Assembly: GCA_021401465.1 (NCBI GenBank)
Contig: JADDMT010000065.1
Coordinates: 110,167-174,166, forward strand
Reading direction: 5' to 3'
Origin: Teratosphaeria epicoccoides
Taxonomy: Eukaryota > Ascomycota > Dothideomycetes > Mycosphaerellales > Teratosphaeriaceae
Length of the DNA: 64,000 nt
Part shown: positions 22,328 through 32,594 of the stretch, in pieces
Layout of the letters: every line of letters begins with the position of its first letter
How positions within the stretch are numbered: position 1 is the first letter of the stretch
Made by a program: the position numbers and the translations under genes
The notes under the pieces: model-generated
Database searches by the model: none
Told to the model about the DNA's origin: nothing
The model's input: the letters and a program-made list of their open reading frames with translations, nothing else

Positions 22328-24959
22328 TCAGGCTGACACCTTATCTTCCACCTTGTTCTCGTGCTTCTTTGGCGACAATGGCTTGCTGTTGCCGTTCTCC
22401 TTTGGTGCAGCAACAAGCTTGTTGATCTCGACCTCTTTCGCCAGAATCGTTGGCTGCTTTGGCGTAGCCACGCGGTTCTGGCGCCAGTCAGTGCTTGTGG
22501 CATAAGCGCTCACATTGCCGTTCGTGCCGTTCGTGCCATTTGCGCCAGTGTGCGCCGGCTGCTGGTGACCGCCGCGTCTGCCACGCCCGCGGCCGCCGCC
22601 TCGACCACGGTAGCTTCCATCGCCTTCCTGATGCTGACGGTGCTGGTTGGTCTCTTGCTAAGAGTCGCCTCCCGTCGCCGGAGCAGGAGTGGCACTTGGC
22701 GTACCGTCCGCCCTGCCACCACGCTCACCACCGCGACCTCCTCTGCCACGGCCCCGATCGCCCCTGAATCCGCCACGGCCGCGTCCACGACCACGACCAG
22801 ACTCAGAATCACTGCCAGTAGTCTGGCCTTGAGACTGATACCCCCCTCGCTCAGCGGCGCCACCACGACCTGCTGGACCGCCCCTGCCGGCGCCCCACTG
22901 ACCTGCGCCCCCGCTGAAGCCCTGGAAGCCACCACGAGACCTGTACTCCATCATCCTGATTGGGTTCTGTCCTTGCTTGGGTGCATACTTCTCACGGGCT
23001 TCCTTGGTAAGACCGGTCCTCAAGACGGCCTTCATTGTCTCGTTGTCCTTGAAGTGAGCAACGAATCTACCGTTGCCAGAACGTTCAACGCGCTCGATCT
23101 TGGCCTGGTCATCCGCGCTGAACAGCTCAGTCTTGGCAGCCTCCGGAGTGGCGATCTCCGATGGGACATTGTTGATGAAGATGCCCTTGGACGGCTCCTG
23201 CTGTGGCGACGCGGCATTTCCCTGCTTCTCAACCGGCTTCGGCGTCTCGGACGTGCCGTTCGTGTGTGGGATCGTGGCGGTCGGGGCAGTGGTGCCATTA
23301 GCTGTAAATGGCGCACCTGGCTGAGACGGGGTGACAGGCTTCTGTCCAGGCTGGACAGGCGTTGGCTGCTGTTGCTGTCCGGTTCTCGGCTGAGCGGTCT
23401 CCTGCAGCTGCCTTTGAGCCAGTGGCTGTTGGCCGGTCTGCTGAGGAGGCTGCTGGGTGGATGGGCCTTGCGGAGGAAGTCTGGTCTGCTGCTGAGCGGT
23501 TGGAAGTGGTTGCTGACCGGGCGTAGGCAGGTTGCCACCAGTTGGCGGAACGCTAGCGTTAGATGGGGCAGCCGGGATAGCCTGTGGTCTCTGCTGACCC
23601 TTGCCACCGCGATGCGAGAAGTTGAAGCCTTGCGCACGCATCTCGGTGCCGATCCGGCCTTGATCAACGTCAAGTACGAGCCAGCCGAACGCTGCATCTG
23701 CCAAATTGAAGTTCCACATGTTCTTGAAAGCAGATTCATCGACCTGGCCGTTGGGTGGTCCACCACCGAACGGGTTGCCACCTGAAGCCGTGCTTGGCAT
23801 CTTGCTGACAAGCTCAAGCGCAAGTTGTAGGAGCTTGTTCTGTGCCTCGTTCTCGCCAACAGCCGGCTCTACCTCATGCTTGACAGTCTCCCACACATCG
23901 TTGAACTGCGCCTTCGATGCCGACAGCTTGCCGCGATAATGGTCTAAAGATGGGTTGACTGAGAACTCGTTGTAGGAGCTGCCGTATCGGAAGTGCAGGC
24001 CAGCTGATATCGAGAAGTCTGCCTTGAGTGTGACGGAAAGTTGCTGCAGCATGCCCTCTCTCGCAGGGGAGGCATGGGTGACCAGCAACCGGGTCTCCGT
24101 GGGATCGTAGACGCGATTCGCAGTGTCGATGAGCTCACCAATCTGGAGGATGGTGGTCCACATAGTGCCCTGGCCACCAGCGATAGTTGTCCGACCTTCA
24201 CCATTGTCAAACATCTTGTGCATGACCACCGCGCCGCCCAATCCCAGCAAGCGCAGCTTCACGCCGCCCACATCGAGCAGCCTCGAGTGCGACTCATCAA
24301 TGACGTGCAAATTGTCAATCTTGTATTCGCCGGATCGCAGCTTCTCCAGCACAGCCACATCCTCGCAAGCTCCCCAGACTGTGAAGACCGGGACATCGAG
24401 CTTGTAGGTTTTATTGAGGAAATGCGGCAGCTCAGAGAGGGGTAGGCGCTCGCGCTGGAAACGTTCCTTGATATTCTGCTGGGGACCGGATCGCGAGATG
24501 TCTCCTTTGATGGGCTCGGCGAGGAGGGGTGAGTACTGAGCAACGTGCTTGAGGGTCCTTTGACGTATCAATATCGGCTCAACGTGAAGCTCCTGCCATG
24601 CAACACTCACTTCTCTGCTATCCGGTCGAGCGAGCTTTCGTCGTAGAAGCCGAAGTCGCCAGTGTGGATAATGTAGTCTGCCTTCGCATTGCGCGCGAGC
24701 TCATTGAGCTGGCGAAGGTTGCCTAATCTCGCTATCAGCGCCTTCTCGTTCTTTCCCAAGATGCATATATTGTATTCCTACCTCTCACGTCTGCTATACA
24801 GAGCACTCGCGCATGGCCAATCTGCTGCACGCGACCTTGATTCGGCTCCAGCGGTCTCGCACCGGGAACAGGTCCGCTGACATTCGGTGGTGCGCCGTTG
24901 GGCATGAAGGCTTGCGAGTAGCTACGGGGCTGGGACGGTGGTTGAGCTTGCTGTGCCAT
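22328..24959 (-). CDS. DUF2433 metallophosphoesterase-like RGG-rich protein
   Basis: Exons 24782..24959, 24611..24722, 22705..24557 and 22328..22653 (minus) join to about 822 residues; introns are 59, 53 and 51 bp. The N-terminus carries a calcineurin-like phosphoesterase start (VLCIADVRGNLRQLNELA, YIIHTGDFGFYD), then the DUF2433 body (FTVWGACEDVAVLEKL, VTHASPAREGMLQQL, ADAAFGWLVLDVDQGRIG), a Gln/Pro-rich linker, an RNA-recognition-like stretch (KGIFINNVPSEIATPEA) and RGG repeats. The usual D-x-H metal motif reads DVR, so catalysis is doubtful. The last intron is the uncertain part: without it the frame ends at UAG 22658-22660, but the same frame continues with RGG-rich coding sequence to 22328. 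A donor at 22704 (GTACGC) or 22728 (GTGAGC) with acceptor CAAG at 22654 bridges it. A nucleic-acid-associated role is inferred. Confidence 0.8.
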
Positions 24960-27425
24960 GTGCGTCAGTGTCTTGAACATGCCACGCAAACGCGAAGGAC
25001 ATACAGCCATGCCTGCGGGAAAGTTTATAGGGTACGATTTGGGCAGGCTTGCTGTAGCACGGGCGAGTGATGAGTGATCCTGTCGGTGATCTTGATGATT
25101 TGTGAGGGTCCAATGGTGCGTCCGGCGTGTGTATGAGATAGATACAGCGTAGTGGCTGCTGCTCGCCCTGATGATGATCGCCTTGCCTTCAGGAAGTCGC
25201 GATCTTCACAAGTCCCGGAAGGTCAAAAGTTGCTGTAGGTCACAAGTCGTGCCGCGGAAGTTGCATGACTCGTTTTGCAGAAGAAAGGCAGGAATGAAAT
25301 AGCGTACGTCAAAAAAAGAACACGATCGCATCAAAGCATAGTGATTTCAAGCGCTATATGTGTGCTCTTAAAGAGCGCTACGTGGACGAGTCGTCGCCTC
25401 GGGCGTCTTCCGCCATTGCTACTGACACACCGTGCCACTTTCCAGAGGCTCAATCTCTCTGCCAGAGAAAACAACATGTCTCTTAGCACGCCTGTATGCC
25501 TAAGAGCGAGACAGACAAAAGCCCAAAGCCTCCTCATGATCCACGCCAGCATCTGAGTCCCTCAAGATTCCGTACTGTAAGGGCAATGATGCCACGTTAC
25601 CCGGCTCGATCTCCACTGCATGAGCTGCCGCAGCAATGACCACAGAGCACGATCACGCAGGCGGCATTCGCGGATCTAGATAGCGAAGACGACCAATTAC
25701 CAGCAGCATCAGAGTCATGAGAGCACTTACGCATATGACGAGCAAGATAGCCAATGGCGAGGACCCGCAGGCATTATCTGCTCGAGCTGAGCAATGTCGG
25801 CGAACGTGTTGAGTTGATCTCAGCATAGGATCGATGCCGCCCGCTGTCTGACTGGAAGACTTCTGTTGTTAGAAGTGCTGCCTGGTAGTCAAGTGCGGAT
25901 CGAGTAGAGAGGATCACCGAGTTGTACCTGTTTTGTTACCCGCAAAGTCCAGCGCATTCGTCTTCTATGTTGCTGTCCGCGTACAGCAGATGCAATGGGG
26001 AAATACCCGACACGAGAAGCGCCCAGACAATGCTTCTCCGTACGTTGGCGACCCCGACATGAAGCCGGCCGCGTCGAGCGTGGATTCTGTCAACATCCGC
26101 GTGCACAGGAGCTGAGAGAAGCTGTGCAGTATTTTTGCTGGCTCCGAGCAGCAATGCGCTCGAAATGTCAATCGCCAAGTCGCCAGCGGTGGTCGCCTTT
26201 GCCGTCACGGCACATTAGCCTGAACAGGATCTGTCAACTGATGGATTCTTCCAGCGTCGGGTCCGATAGATACCTACTCGCTCTCGAAAGCAGTGGCTAC
26301 ATCATCCTTTTGGGCAGAGGTGACGCCCAGGGCAAGATCCCGACATTGCACACGAGCACTATCGTGGCTAAGCATGCTCCTATCCACACTGTTGTTCGCC
26401 TTTTGCCGTCTGCGTTTCAGTTTGGAAGCAGTTTGCGGCATTAAGCTGCCGTTGGAGATGGCGCTGGCAAGCGTATCAGCGAGCGGTACCTCTGCGTACT
26501 CAATAGACGCGAAATATATCAAGTTCTAGGTAGTACAGTGTTTCCATGATTCTATCAATCCGTTGACTGACTGACGGATTCGGCCGGCTTTGGACGTGGC
26601 TGATTGCTTTCTGACACAATGGATTTGACTCATGATGCTGGTAGATGTTTGAAATATGGCTTCAGTCATTTCGATGTTGACTTTGCCTGTAACCCGATTG
26701 CCTCTTGATCCAATGATGCGATCGCTGGGCAGTAGTCAACCGTAGACACACCAAGAAAGCTCGATGTGTAACGAATCTGAGAAAGTAGCTCGATGGACAG
26801 GGTCATGGATGCGAAATCCACGTGTGCCATCACATCTGGCTCTCAAAGTTCGCTCGTGCGACAGGCGAGGCGCTGGCAGGATGCATGGTGGTTCGAGCCA
26901 AAGTCGATCTTCAGCGTCCCGTCCATATGCTGCAGCCTGCAGCCTGAATATAGCCAGACTGGGCGCACGCTGGAGACAGCTCTGTGACATGGCTTTGGAG
27001 TGGCCATCACCCTCGTGCGATGTTGTCGGTGAGAGTGTTGAAGTCACGGATAGGTAAAGCGGACCAAGAGCACATCTGGATCCTTGGCAAGCAGGTCCTG
27101 AGCTTGCTTTAACCTCAACTGCAGGTGAATGCTTCTTCCACTTGCCCTGTCACTCTTGATGGAGTCTTCGCGCGCATGAGCTCGCGATGGACGTCGGTGG
27201 GAACTGTCACAATGAACAGAGATATGCTGCATCCAAAGACGCTGCGGTCTTACGATGAAAGAACATTAGAGCAGGCGAAGGGGCTGGGCCGCTGACATCA
27301 CGATTGAAGCATGTCTGCAAAGGTAGGGTCAATGGTAAACAAATTTGTCCATTGGTCTTCGTCTTTTCCGTTGGTTAGTACATGCCTTCGTCTTATTCAG
27401 TAGACACATTGCACGCCAGTCAACG
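24960..27425. other. 2.5-kb gene-poor spacer
   Basis: Upstream of both the DUF2433 gene (minus) and the HhH-GPD-like gene (plus). Scattered short open frames with no motif. A possible tRNA B-box-like string near 26893 fails stem pairing. I see nothing supported. Confidence 0.45.
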
Positions 27426-28352
27426 ATGACGCCGAAGAAGGGACCAAAGCAGCAAGCCGAGAAAGATGTTAAGGGAGACACCAATGGCACAAGCCAAGCA
27501 GGACACAAGCGCAAGAAGAGCGCAACCGGCGATGAGCCTCAGAAGACAGCACGTCTTTCCGAGGGAGGCGCACCAACAGCTCAGCCATCGCAACAGCAAC
27601 TCCTAAACTTCATGCTTTCCACAGCCTGCGAAGACCTCTGCCGACCAGAAGACGAGATCACCTGCCACGAAGACACCCGCGATATCCGAACCTACAGCGG
27701 CAGCGCTCTCAACCCTTTTGAAGAGCTCCTCTCCGCCATCATCCTCTCCCGACCCATCTCGCATCGCCTGGGCTTGCGCACAATAAGCACGATTCTCAAT
27801 GCTCCCTACAACTTCAACAGCGCAAAGGCGGTCAAGGACGCCGGTCACGAGAGGCATTTGCAGGCTGTATGGGACGCGCGAACGCAGCACAAGGACAAGA
27901 CGGCGGAGCAAATAGGCATGTTCGCAGACGTGGTGTTGGAGAAATTCACATCTCCCGACGACAAGGAAGGGACTCAATTGAACGAGGTCCGTGAAGTCTG
28001 CAATAAAGATGTAGAGAAGGAGCGGGATTTTATGCAGAAGAACGTCAAGGGTCTGGGTAAGACAGGCCTGGATATCTTTTTCAGGCGTGTGCAATGGCTG
28101 TGGACTGCGGGCTTCCCATTCGTGGATGATCGGACCGTGAAGGGTCTGCGGAAGTTGAGCTTGCCAGAAGATGGCGAGGAGTTGTGGAAAGCGGTGCAAG
28201 AGCACTGGAGCGAGCTGGAAACGAAGCATCTGGCTGGCGAGGACGACGAGATAAAGAGGCGGAGAGCTTTCGTCGTGGTCCTGGAACGGGCTACTGGTGC
28301 AGACCTGGAAGGCAAGGCTGATGCATTATTGGAGAAGGCGGCTGCTGCTTAG
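27426..28352 (+). CDS. HhH-GPD (endonuclease III-like) domain protein
   Basis: A single exon of 308 residues from ATG 27426 (MTPKKGPKQQAEKD); an in-frame start codon at 27345 would add a hydrophobic unconserved leader. The first ~65 residues are Lys-rich and disordered, compatible with nuclear location. The folded part contains NPFEELLSAIILSRPISHRLG, resembling the start of the HhH-GPD glycosylase fold, and VKGLGKTGLDIFFRRVQW, a helix-hairpin-helix-like element, followed by FPFVDDRTVKGLRKL. I cannot point to the catalytic Lys or the Asp of bifunctional base-excision glycosylases with certainty, nor to the FeS cysteines of endonuclease III, so enzyme activity is unproven. Proteins of this shape are common as single copies in ascomycetes. 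Confidence 0.7.
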   Translation: MTPKKGPKQQAEKDVKGDTNGTSQAGHKRKKSATGDEPQKTARLSEGGAPTAQPSQQQLLNFMLSTACEDLCRPEDEITCHEDTRDIRTYSGSALNPFEELLSAIILSRPISHRLGLRTISTILNAPYNFNSAKAVKDAGHERHLQAVWDARTQHKDKTAEQIGMFADVVLEKFTSPDDKEGTQLNEVREVCNKDVEKERDFMQKNVKGLGKTGLDIFFRRVQWLWTAGFPFVDDRTVKGLRKLSLPEDGEELWKAVQEHWSELETKHLAGEDDEIKRRRAFVVVLERATGADLEGKADALLEKAAAA

Positions 28353-28631
28353 TTCAAGATGAAACTTAGTGGTAGACAGCCATGACTGTGGCAAACAGTA
28401 TGGTAAGATACAGTTGTATCAGCATCGCGTCGCTACTGTAAGCGCAGATTTTTGGCATTGCAGACTGTCGACCTTAAAGCATCAACCTTGGAAAACCCGT
28501 TTCGTCCTCCTTGTGTCTTATGGGATAGCACCGAGTTGGATCAATCGTCGTGTCTCTCTCTAGCCCGATCCGAACCTCACGCCAGCAGCCATTGCGGCTC
28601 CAGCGGCGAACGTATAACCATTCCCAATTCG

Positions 28632-29393
28632 CTAGTAATCACCCACGTAGGTACTGTGGCGTCGCCGCCGCCTTTCTCGCTCTGGTTGCCGTACCTCAAC
28701 CCTGTAAGCCTCCTTCCGCTGCCGGTTGAGGTCTTCATAGTACAGAGACCCTCGCCGCTCCTTGGACAGCTGGACAGCAGGAGCACATTGCCGCTGCTCT
28801 TCGTCTACACCCTCTGCCACGGCTTTCCCGTGCTTCGAAGTACGTCGTCTTGGGGTACGAGCTGGCTCGATGATGGCTTCCTGTCGTGTATGGCCGCCGT
28901 CGACGTCCTCGCGAACTGGTGTCAGATCGTAATTGATGATTGGCCTTTTCTGCTCAGTTTTCTTGAGTTTCCGCTCCATCGACCGCAGGAGTTGTGCCGT
29001 CTGGTTGTAGTCATGTGGAAGCTCGACTGGGACAAGTTTGTAGTCTTCTTTGATCCGACTGTAGACGGTGCCGTCGTGTCGGTACACATGTTCGGCGACA
29101 TCTTGTGCTAAGTCATAGCCTGTGCGGCATAGATGTCGGCCATCTTGATGAATTTCCAATGGGTTGCAGCAAGCTCGACATTGTCGCGCATGGCACTCGA
29201 AGTAATAGAACGACCAGTGTTCCACGGGTATTGGTTGTCGTGGTGCTGCCTTCACAATAGTCTCCTTGGCCCAATGGACAGATTTGCCTGGCGATCCAGG
29301 GCCAGGCGACGACGGAGCAGTAGTGGACGACTTTATTGAGCCTTCGGGCCGGACCTCGACGGTCCTGTACTGGGGTCTGCTCTGAGACGGCAT
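28632..29393 (-). CDS. conserved-looking hypothetical protein with Cys/His motif
   Basis: A single exon of 253 residues from the ATG at 29393. The central segment EHWSFYYFECHARQCRACC, then NPLEIHQDGRHLCRTGYDLA and VYRHDGTVYS, looks like a compact metal-binding or disulfide knot (C-x3-C-x2-CC with His and a further Cys). Around it the protein is Ser/Pro-rich at the N-terminus and strongly basic (Arg/Glu runs, RERRRRRHS) at the C-terminus. No signal peptide or membrane span. Third codon positions are C/G-biased, supporting a real gene. I recall similar uncharacterised ascomycete proteins but no named function. It is tail-to-tail with the HhH-GPD-like gene, 279 bp apart. Confidence 0.7.
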   Translation of the reverse strand: MPSQSRPQYRTVEVRPEGSIKSSTTAPSSPGPGSPGKSVHWAKETIVKAAPRQPIPVEHWSFYYFECHARQCRACCNPLEIHQDGRHLCRTGYDLAQDVAEHVYRHDGTVYSRIKEDYKLVPVELPHDYNQTAQLLRSMERKLKKTEQKRPIINYDLTPVREDVDGGHTRQEAIIEPARTPRRRTSKHGKAVAEGVDEEQRQCAPAVQLSKERRGSLYYEDLNRQRKEAYRVEVRQPERERRRRRHSTYVGDY

Positions 29394-30787
29394 GGCGGTG
29401 AAGTATTCTGCCGTCTTGGTAGCCGGGTGTACCCAACGGCGAGGTGATTGGTAGTAGAGGTCAGTGAAATGGTGGCGCTGTCCGTTTCGGTCGAGTCCAA
29501 TGTGTTTGAGTGGAGCGGAGGTATGTTGGGTGCTGACGATGGAGGCCCAAGCTAATATAGTAGGCGACGAATGATAGTAATAGTCTTGCGTGATGGGGTT
29601 GTGTTATTGGTGAAGTGGAGGACGAATGCGAGACGAGAAGAAAGCAGGCAGATATAACACTCACACTTGGTCCCAGCAGTGCTCAGCCCGGTAAGGCAAC
29701 AGGCAGGGTGGCCTCTGGCAGACCTAACAGTCACAGAAGGTATAGCGGTCCGCGCGAGGCATCCACAGGCTGCAGCACGACCGCAAGGCCGGCGCATGAC
29801 GAGACGGTCGTGGTGTGGGCCGCAATGGTGAAGAGTCAACAATTGCTTTGCAAGGCAGTCAGAGGTTGGCTGATCTGGAGAAAAATGATTGGCTCCGAGG
29901 CAGGTTGCTGCCTTGTTCAGCTTAAGCTCAGACGCTGCGCCCCATGTGGAAGGCACATGGCGCCATGGAAGCGGAAGATGAGGTTTAGCCGGCTTTGCTT
30001 CGCTTGTTTGCTATGTCTTGGGCACAGCCTCGGGTCTATCAAGCGGGCGGTGTCTATTTGGGCGTAGCGATGATGAAAGTGAGCTTCTGGCGATGGCATT
30101 GCCCAGTGGGGCTGCACCTGTGAGCAATGCGCATTCAGCAAGGATTGCGTTGAGGAATTACCGAACAAATGTTGGACGGCCAGGGAGTCATCCCCGGACC
30201 ACAAAATATCCTCGTCACCAGCGGGTTTGTCGGCGCCGATGAAGCCTGTGGTGCGCGAACCCTCGCGAATGGACTTCAACTGCGTCTCTGGTTGGTGTAA
30301 GCAAGGCGAAACAGCTGTCTACATGCTTCCCCGTACCTCTCCGACGCTGGCTGCACCCCGGCTCACACGTTCGCGCATGTCAGAGGCGCAGCCACAGGGT
30401 GTGTGGCCGGTGTGGGGGCACCAGAAGTGCGACACAACAGCCCAGAATCTCTCCCGTTGGTTTTTCAGCATTGTGACTCTCAGATGGCAACCTTAGCACG
30501 AAGGTTAGCGATGAGTCAATCGCTGCCTTGGTGGTACCGACGAACAATTCGCGGTCTGGATTACTTTTCCCTTGTTGTCGGTTCAAGCAGGGCATTGACT
30601 TTATGACTGCATGGAGTGCCAGCAACTTCGACACGAACGTTTTCCAGCTTTCGAGAAAATCAATGGTCTCGTGCTCCCTCGTGCCGCATGCGGGCTCGAT
30701 CGTAGCGTAACCGCTTGATTGATGTCAACGAGGTTCAGTGCTGCGTTCGTCTTGCAATGGTCATGCGAACGCTGATGCGCTGTTGAC

Positions 30788-30804
30788 GCTGCGTCAGACG
30801 CAGC
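30788..30804. repeat. 8-bp-arm perfect inverted repeat
   Basis: GCTGCGTC-A-GACGCAGC is a perfect palindrome with a single central base. It lies 36 bp left of a second, longer palindrome. Confidence 0.7.
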
Positions 30805-30840
30805 AGTATACCTCTCACCTAGTCAAAAAACGCCCAGACA

Positions 30841-30860
30841 GCCCTGCCGCGCGGCAGGGC
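30841..30860. repeat. perfect 20-bp palindrome
   Basis: GCCCTGCCGCGCGGCAGGGC equals its own reverse complement over all 20 bases. No gene is confidently placed within 700 bp. Confidence 0.8.
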
Positions 30861-31396
30861 GCAACGCTTCTCTGCGCGGGCACTGGTCACACCATCAGGC
30901 TGAGCTTGCTTCGACGAAACCAATATCCCACCGCAGTGCTCCACCGGCCATCGTCAGCAGGACTTGGCACCGCAAGCCAAGACGGAGACAGCATTTTGCG
31001 ACACAGCTGCCAGGCTGCACCGCTGCCACATCAGGCTGCTTATCGGCAGTGTGCTTCAGGCTTGCAAGTATCAAACGAAACCATAGTAGCAAGATGTTTT
31101 GTCAGAAATGTCAAGTCGGACAGATAGTGGCTTGCAAATTCGCCCAATTATTGCACTGCCGCAAAATCCCCGGCTGCAAAGGAGTGTTATGAGCCTCTGT
31201 TGTTGCTTTTCCGTATCCGGAGCGGCCCACATACGGACTACGTCGACCTTAAAACACATACTGTACATCCTTCCGATCTCCAACCCATGCCTAGGCTGAT
31301 CGAGATACTGAAGTGGGCCGAGTACTGACTAGGTGCTCGGACATGATGTCTCTTTACTTCCACTATGTACAGGAAACCACGGAGGCGCGTCCCGAA

Positions 31397-31404
31397 TATA
31401 TAAG
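31397..31404 (+). promoter_or_regulatory. TATA-like box
   Basis: TATATAAG lies 144 bp before the ATG of the possible secreted protein at 31541 and is the best TATA-like match in this gene-poor region. Confidence 0.35.
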
Positions 31405-31540
31405 CGCATGTGATCATCAGTCTCTACATTATAGTGATCTATGTACACGATCTCAACCTCCTCCTTGATTCAATCCCGGGCTCCCTTGAGCCGCACACGT
31501 CTACTTCCACGATGCCTCGACAACAGCATCGCGGCATCTG

Positions 31541-31843
31541 ATGATGCGCATTTCGCTGCTGGGAGGCTTGGCCTTTTCCGCCGCAGTATGCTCAAGCGCC
31601 CACTCTGTTGCAGGCTGGACCGACTCTTCCCTGTATTCGTACCTCCCCGGCACATCAATGCCAGCAAACAAGCCAGATTCCCGCGGAATGGAGCTGTTGA
31701 TCGCAAGGTCTGTTGTTGACCATATAGATGTTTTTGTAACCAGAAACAAGAAAATCGTTGTAGTGATTGACTGCGAAAACACTTGGGCGCGCCAATCTGA
31801 CGGGCAGCGGCGTAAAGAAACTTTGTCCCGGACGCATACCTAA
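31541..31843 (+). CDS. possible small secreted protein (doubtful)
   Basis: A 100-codon frame begins with MMRISLLGGLAFSAAVCSSA, which looks like a signal peptide, then a Ser/Tyr/Pro-rich region and a hydrophobic, Val-rich segment before a basic tail. There is one cysteine in the putative mature part (VVIDCEN), so it is not a cysteine-rich type. A TATATAAG element lies at 31397. There is no homology I recognise and codon bias is weak; an intron could change the 3' half. It may equally be a chance frame. Confidence 0.25.
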   Translation: MMRISLLGGLAFSAAVCSSAHSVAGWTDSSLYSYLPGTSMPANKPDSRGMELLIARSVVDHIDVFVTRNKKIVVVIDCENTWARQSDGQRRKETLSRTHT

Positions 31844-32057
31844 TTTCTGCAACTGACGATCCCTACGGTCCGAACAGCGATGTCATCAACGCTTTGTACC
31901 GGTTGAAAGGCGAGCGAGCTTCGCCGGAGTCCTGATTCCAATCCAGGCGCCTTATCCGCCAGAGATTTCGGTGAATGAAGACCGAAGGATGACTCAAGTA
32001 CACAGCTCAACTTCTGCCTCTCTCGGCTTGACTGCGTTTCTTCTTTGTCGTGCGCTA

Positions 32058-32093
32058 GCTTGCACGTCGCACGCTTGCACGTCGCACGCTTGC
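32058..32093. repeat. 15-bp tandem repeat, 2.4 copies
   Basis: GCTTGCACGTCGCAC occurs twice exactly (32058-32072, 32073-32087) followed by GCTTGC. Confidence 0.8.
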
Positions 32094-32213
32094 TGCCTCT
32101 TCTTGGAGGCAAATGGGTTGCGGAATGGCATGCCAGTGTAGCCGTAGACAACTTTTGCAGACTCGTTCTGGTGGTCGAAAAACGCCTTGAAAGGGCTTGG
32201 GTCTTGCGCGCTA

Positions 32214-32594
32214 TCACGTCGCTCTGAGGTCGTAGGCCGCGCTGCTGTGATATTAGTGATCGCCCAATCGCAGAGCAGATGCGGGAGTAACTCACATCTG
32301 GAAGCAGAAATTGGCCTCGTTGTCGGAGGCGCAGGAAAACCAAGGGGAAGGTAGGTCTGTTGGGGTACGAAGTTTGTGTAGAGTCCAGGCATTGTTACAA
32401 ACAGACGATTCGATGATGATGGCTGTGGAAGCGTGGAGGTCGAGGTGCTCGATGACGTCGTCTGGTGTGTTGACGTTGCCACTGTGGTGGGAAAATGTTC
32501 GAAAGAGATTGCTTGGCAAGATCACGTCAATGCCAGAGATGATATACAGTGCGAGTTGGTGGTGTTCGCGATCAACGAAGAGGGAGCAAAGCTT
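32214..32594 (-). pseudogene. coding-like exon pair without identifiable start
   Basis: On the minus strand a frame is open from 32594 to 32296 and has the C-ending codon bias of real genes here (around DDVIEHLDLHASTAIIIESS and DLPSPWFSCASDNEANFC). It meets a clean donor (GTGAGT at 32295), a CTAAT branch site and an acceptor, and a 31-nt last exon (32214..32244) ends in a stop: about 109 residues in total. The frame begins after a stop with no ATG, so a first exon must lie upstream of 32594 or has been lost. I could not find one that splices in. Either an unfinished gene model or a 5'-truncated remnant; the product is not recognised. Confidence 0.35.

Noticed and set aside
22361..23785. 474-codon plus-strand open frame rich in Arg/Leu
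   Set aside because: Antisense shadow of the RGG- and Gln-rich DUF2433 coding sequence; composition explains the lack of stops.
26885..26910. GGTTCGAGCC resembling a tRNA B box
   Set aside because: The flanking bases do not pair into a T stem and no A box or acceptor stem is visible.
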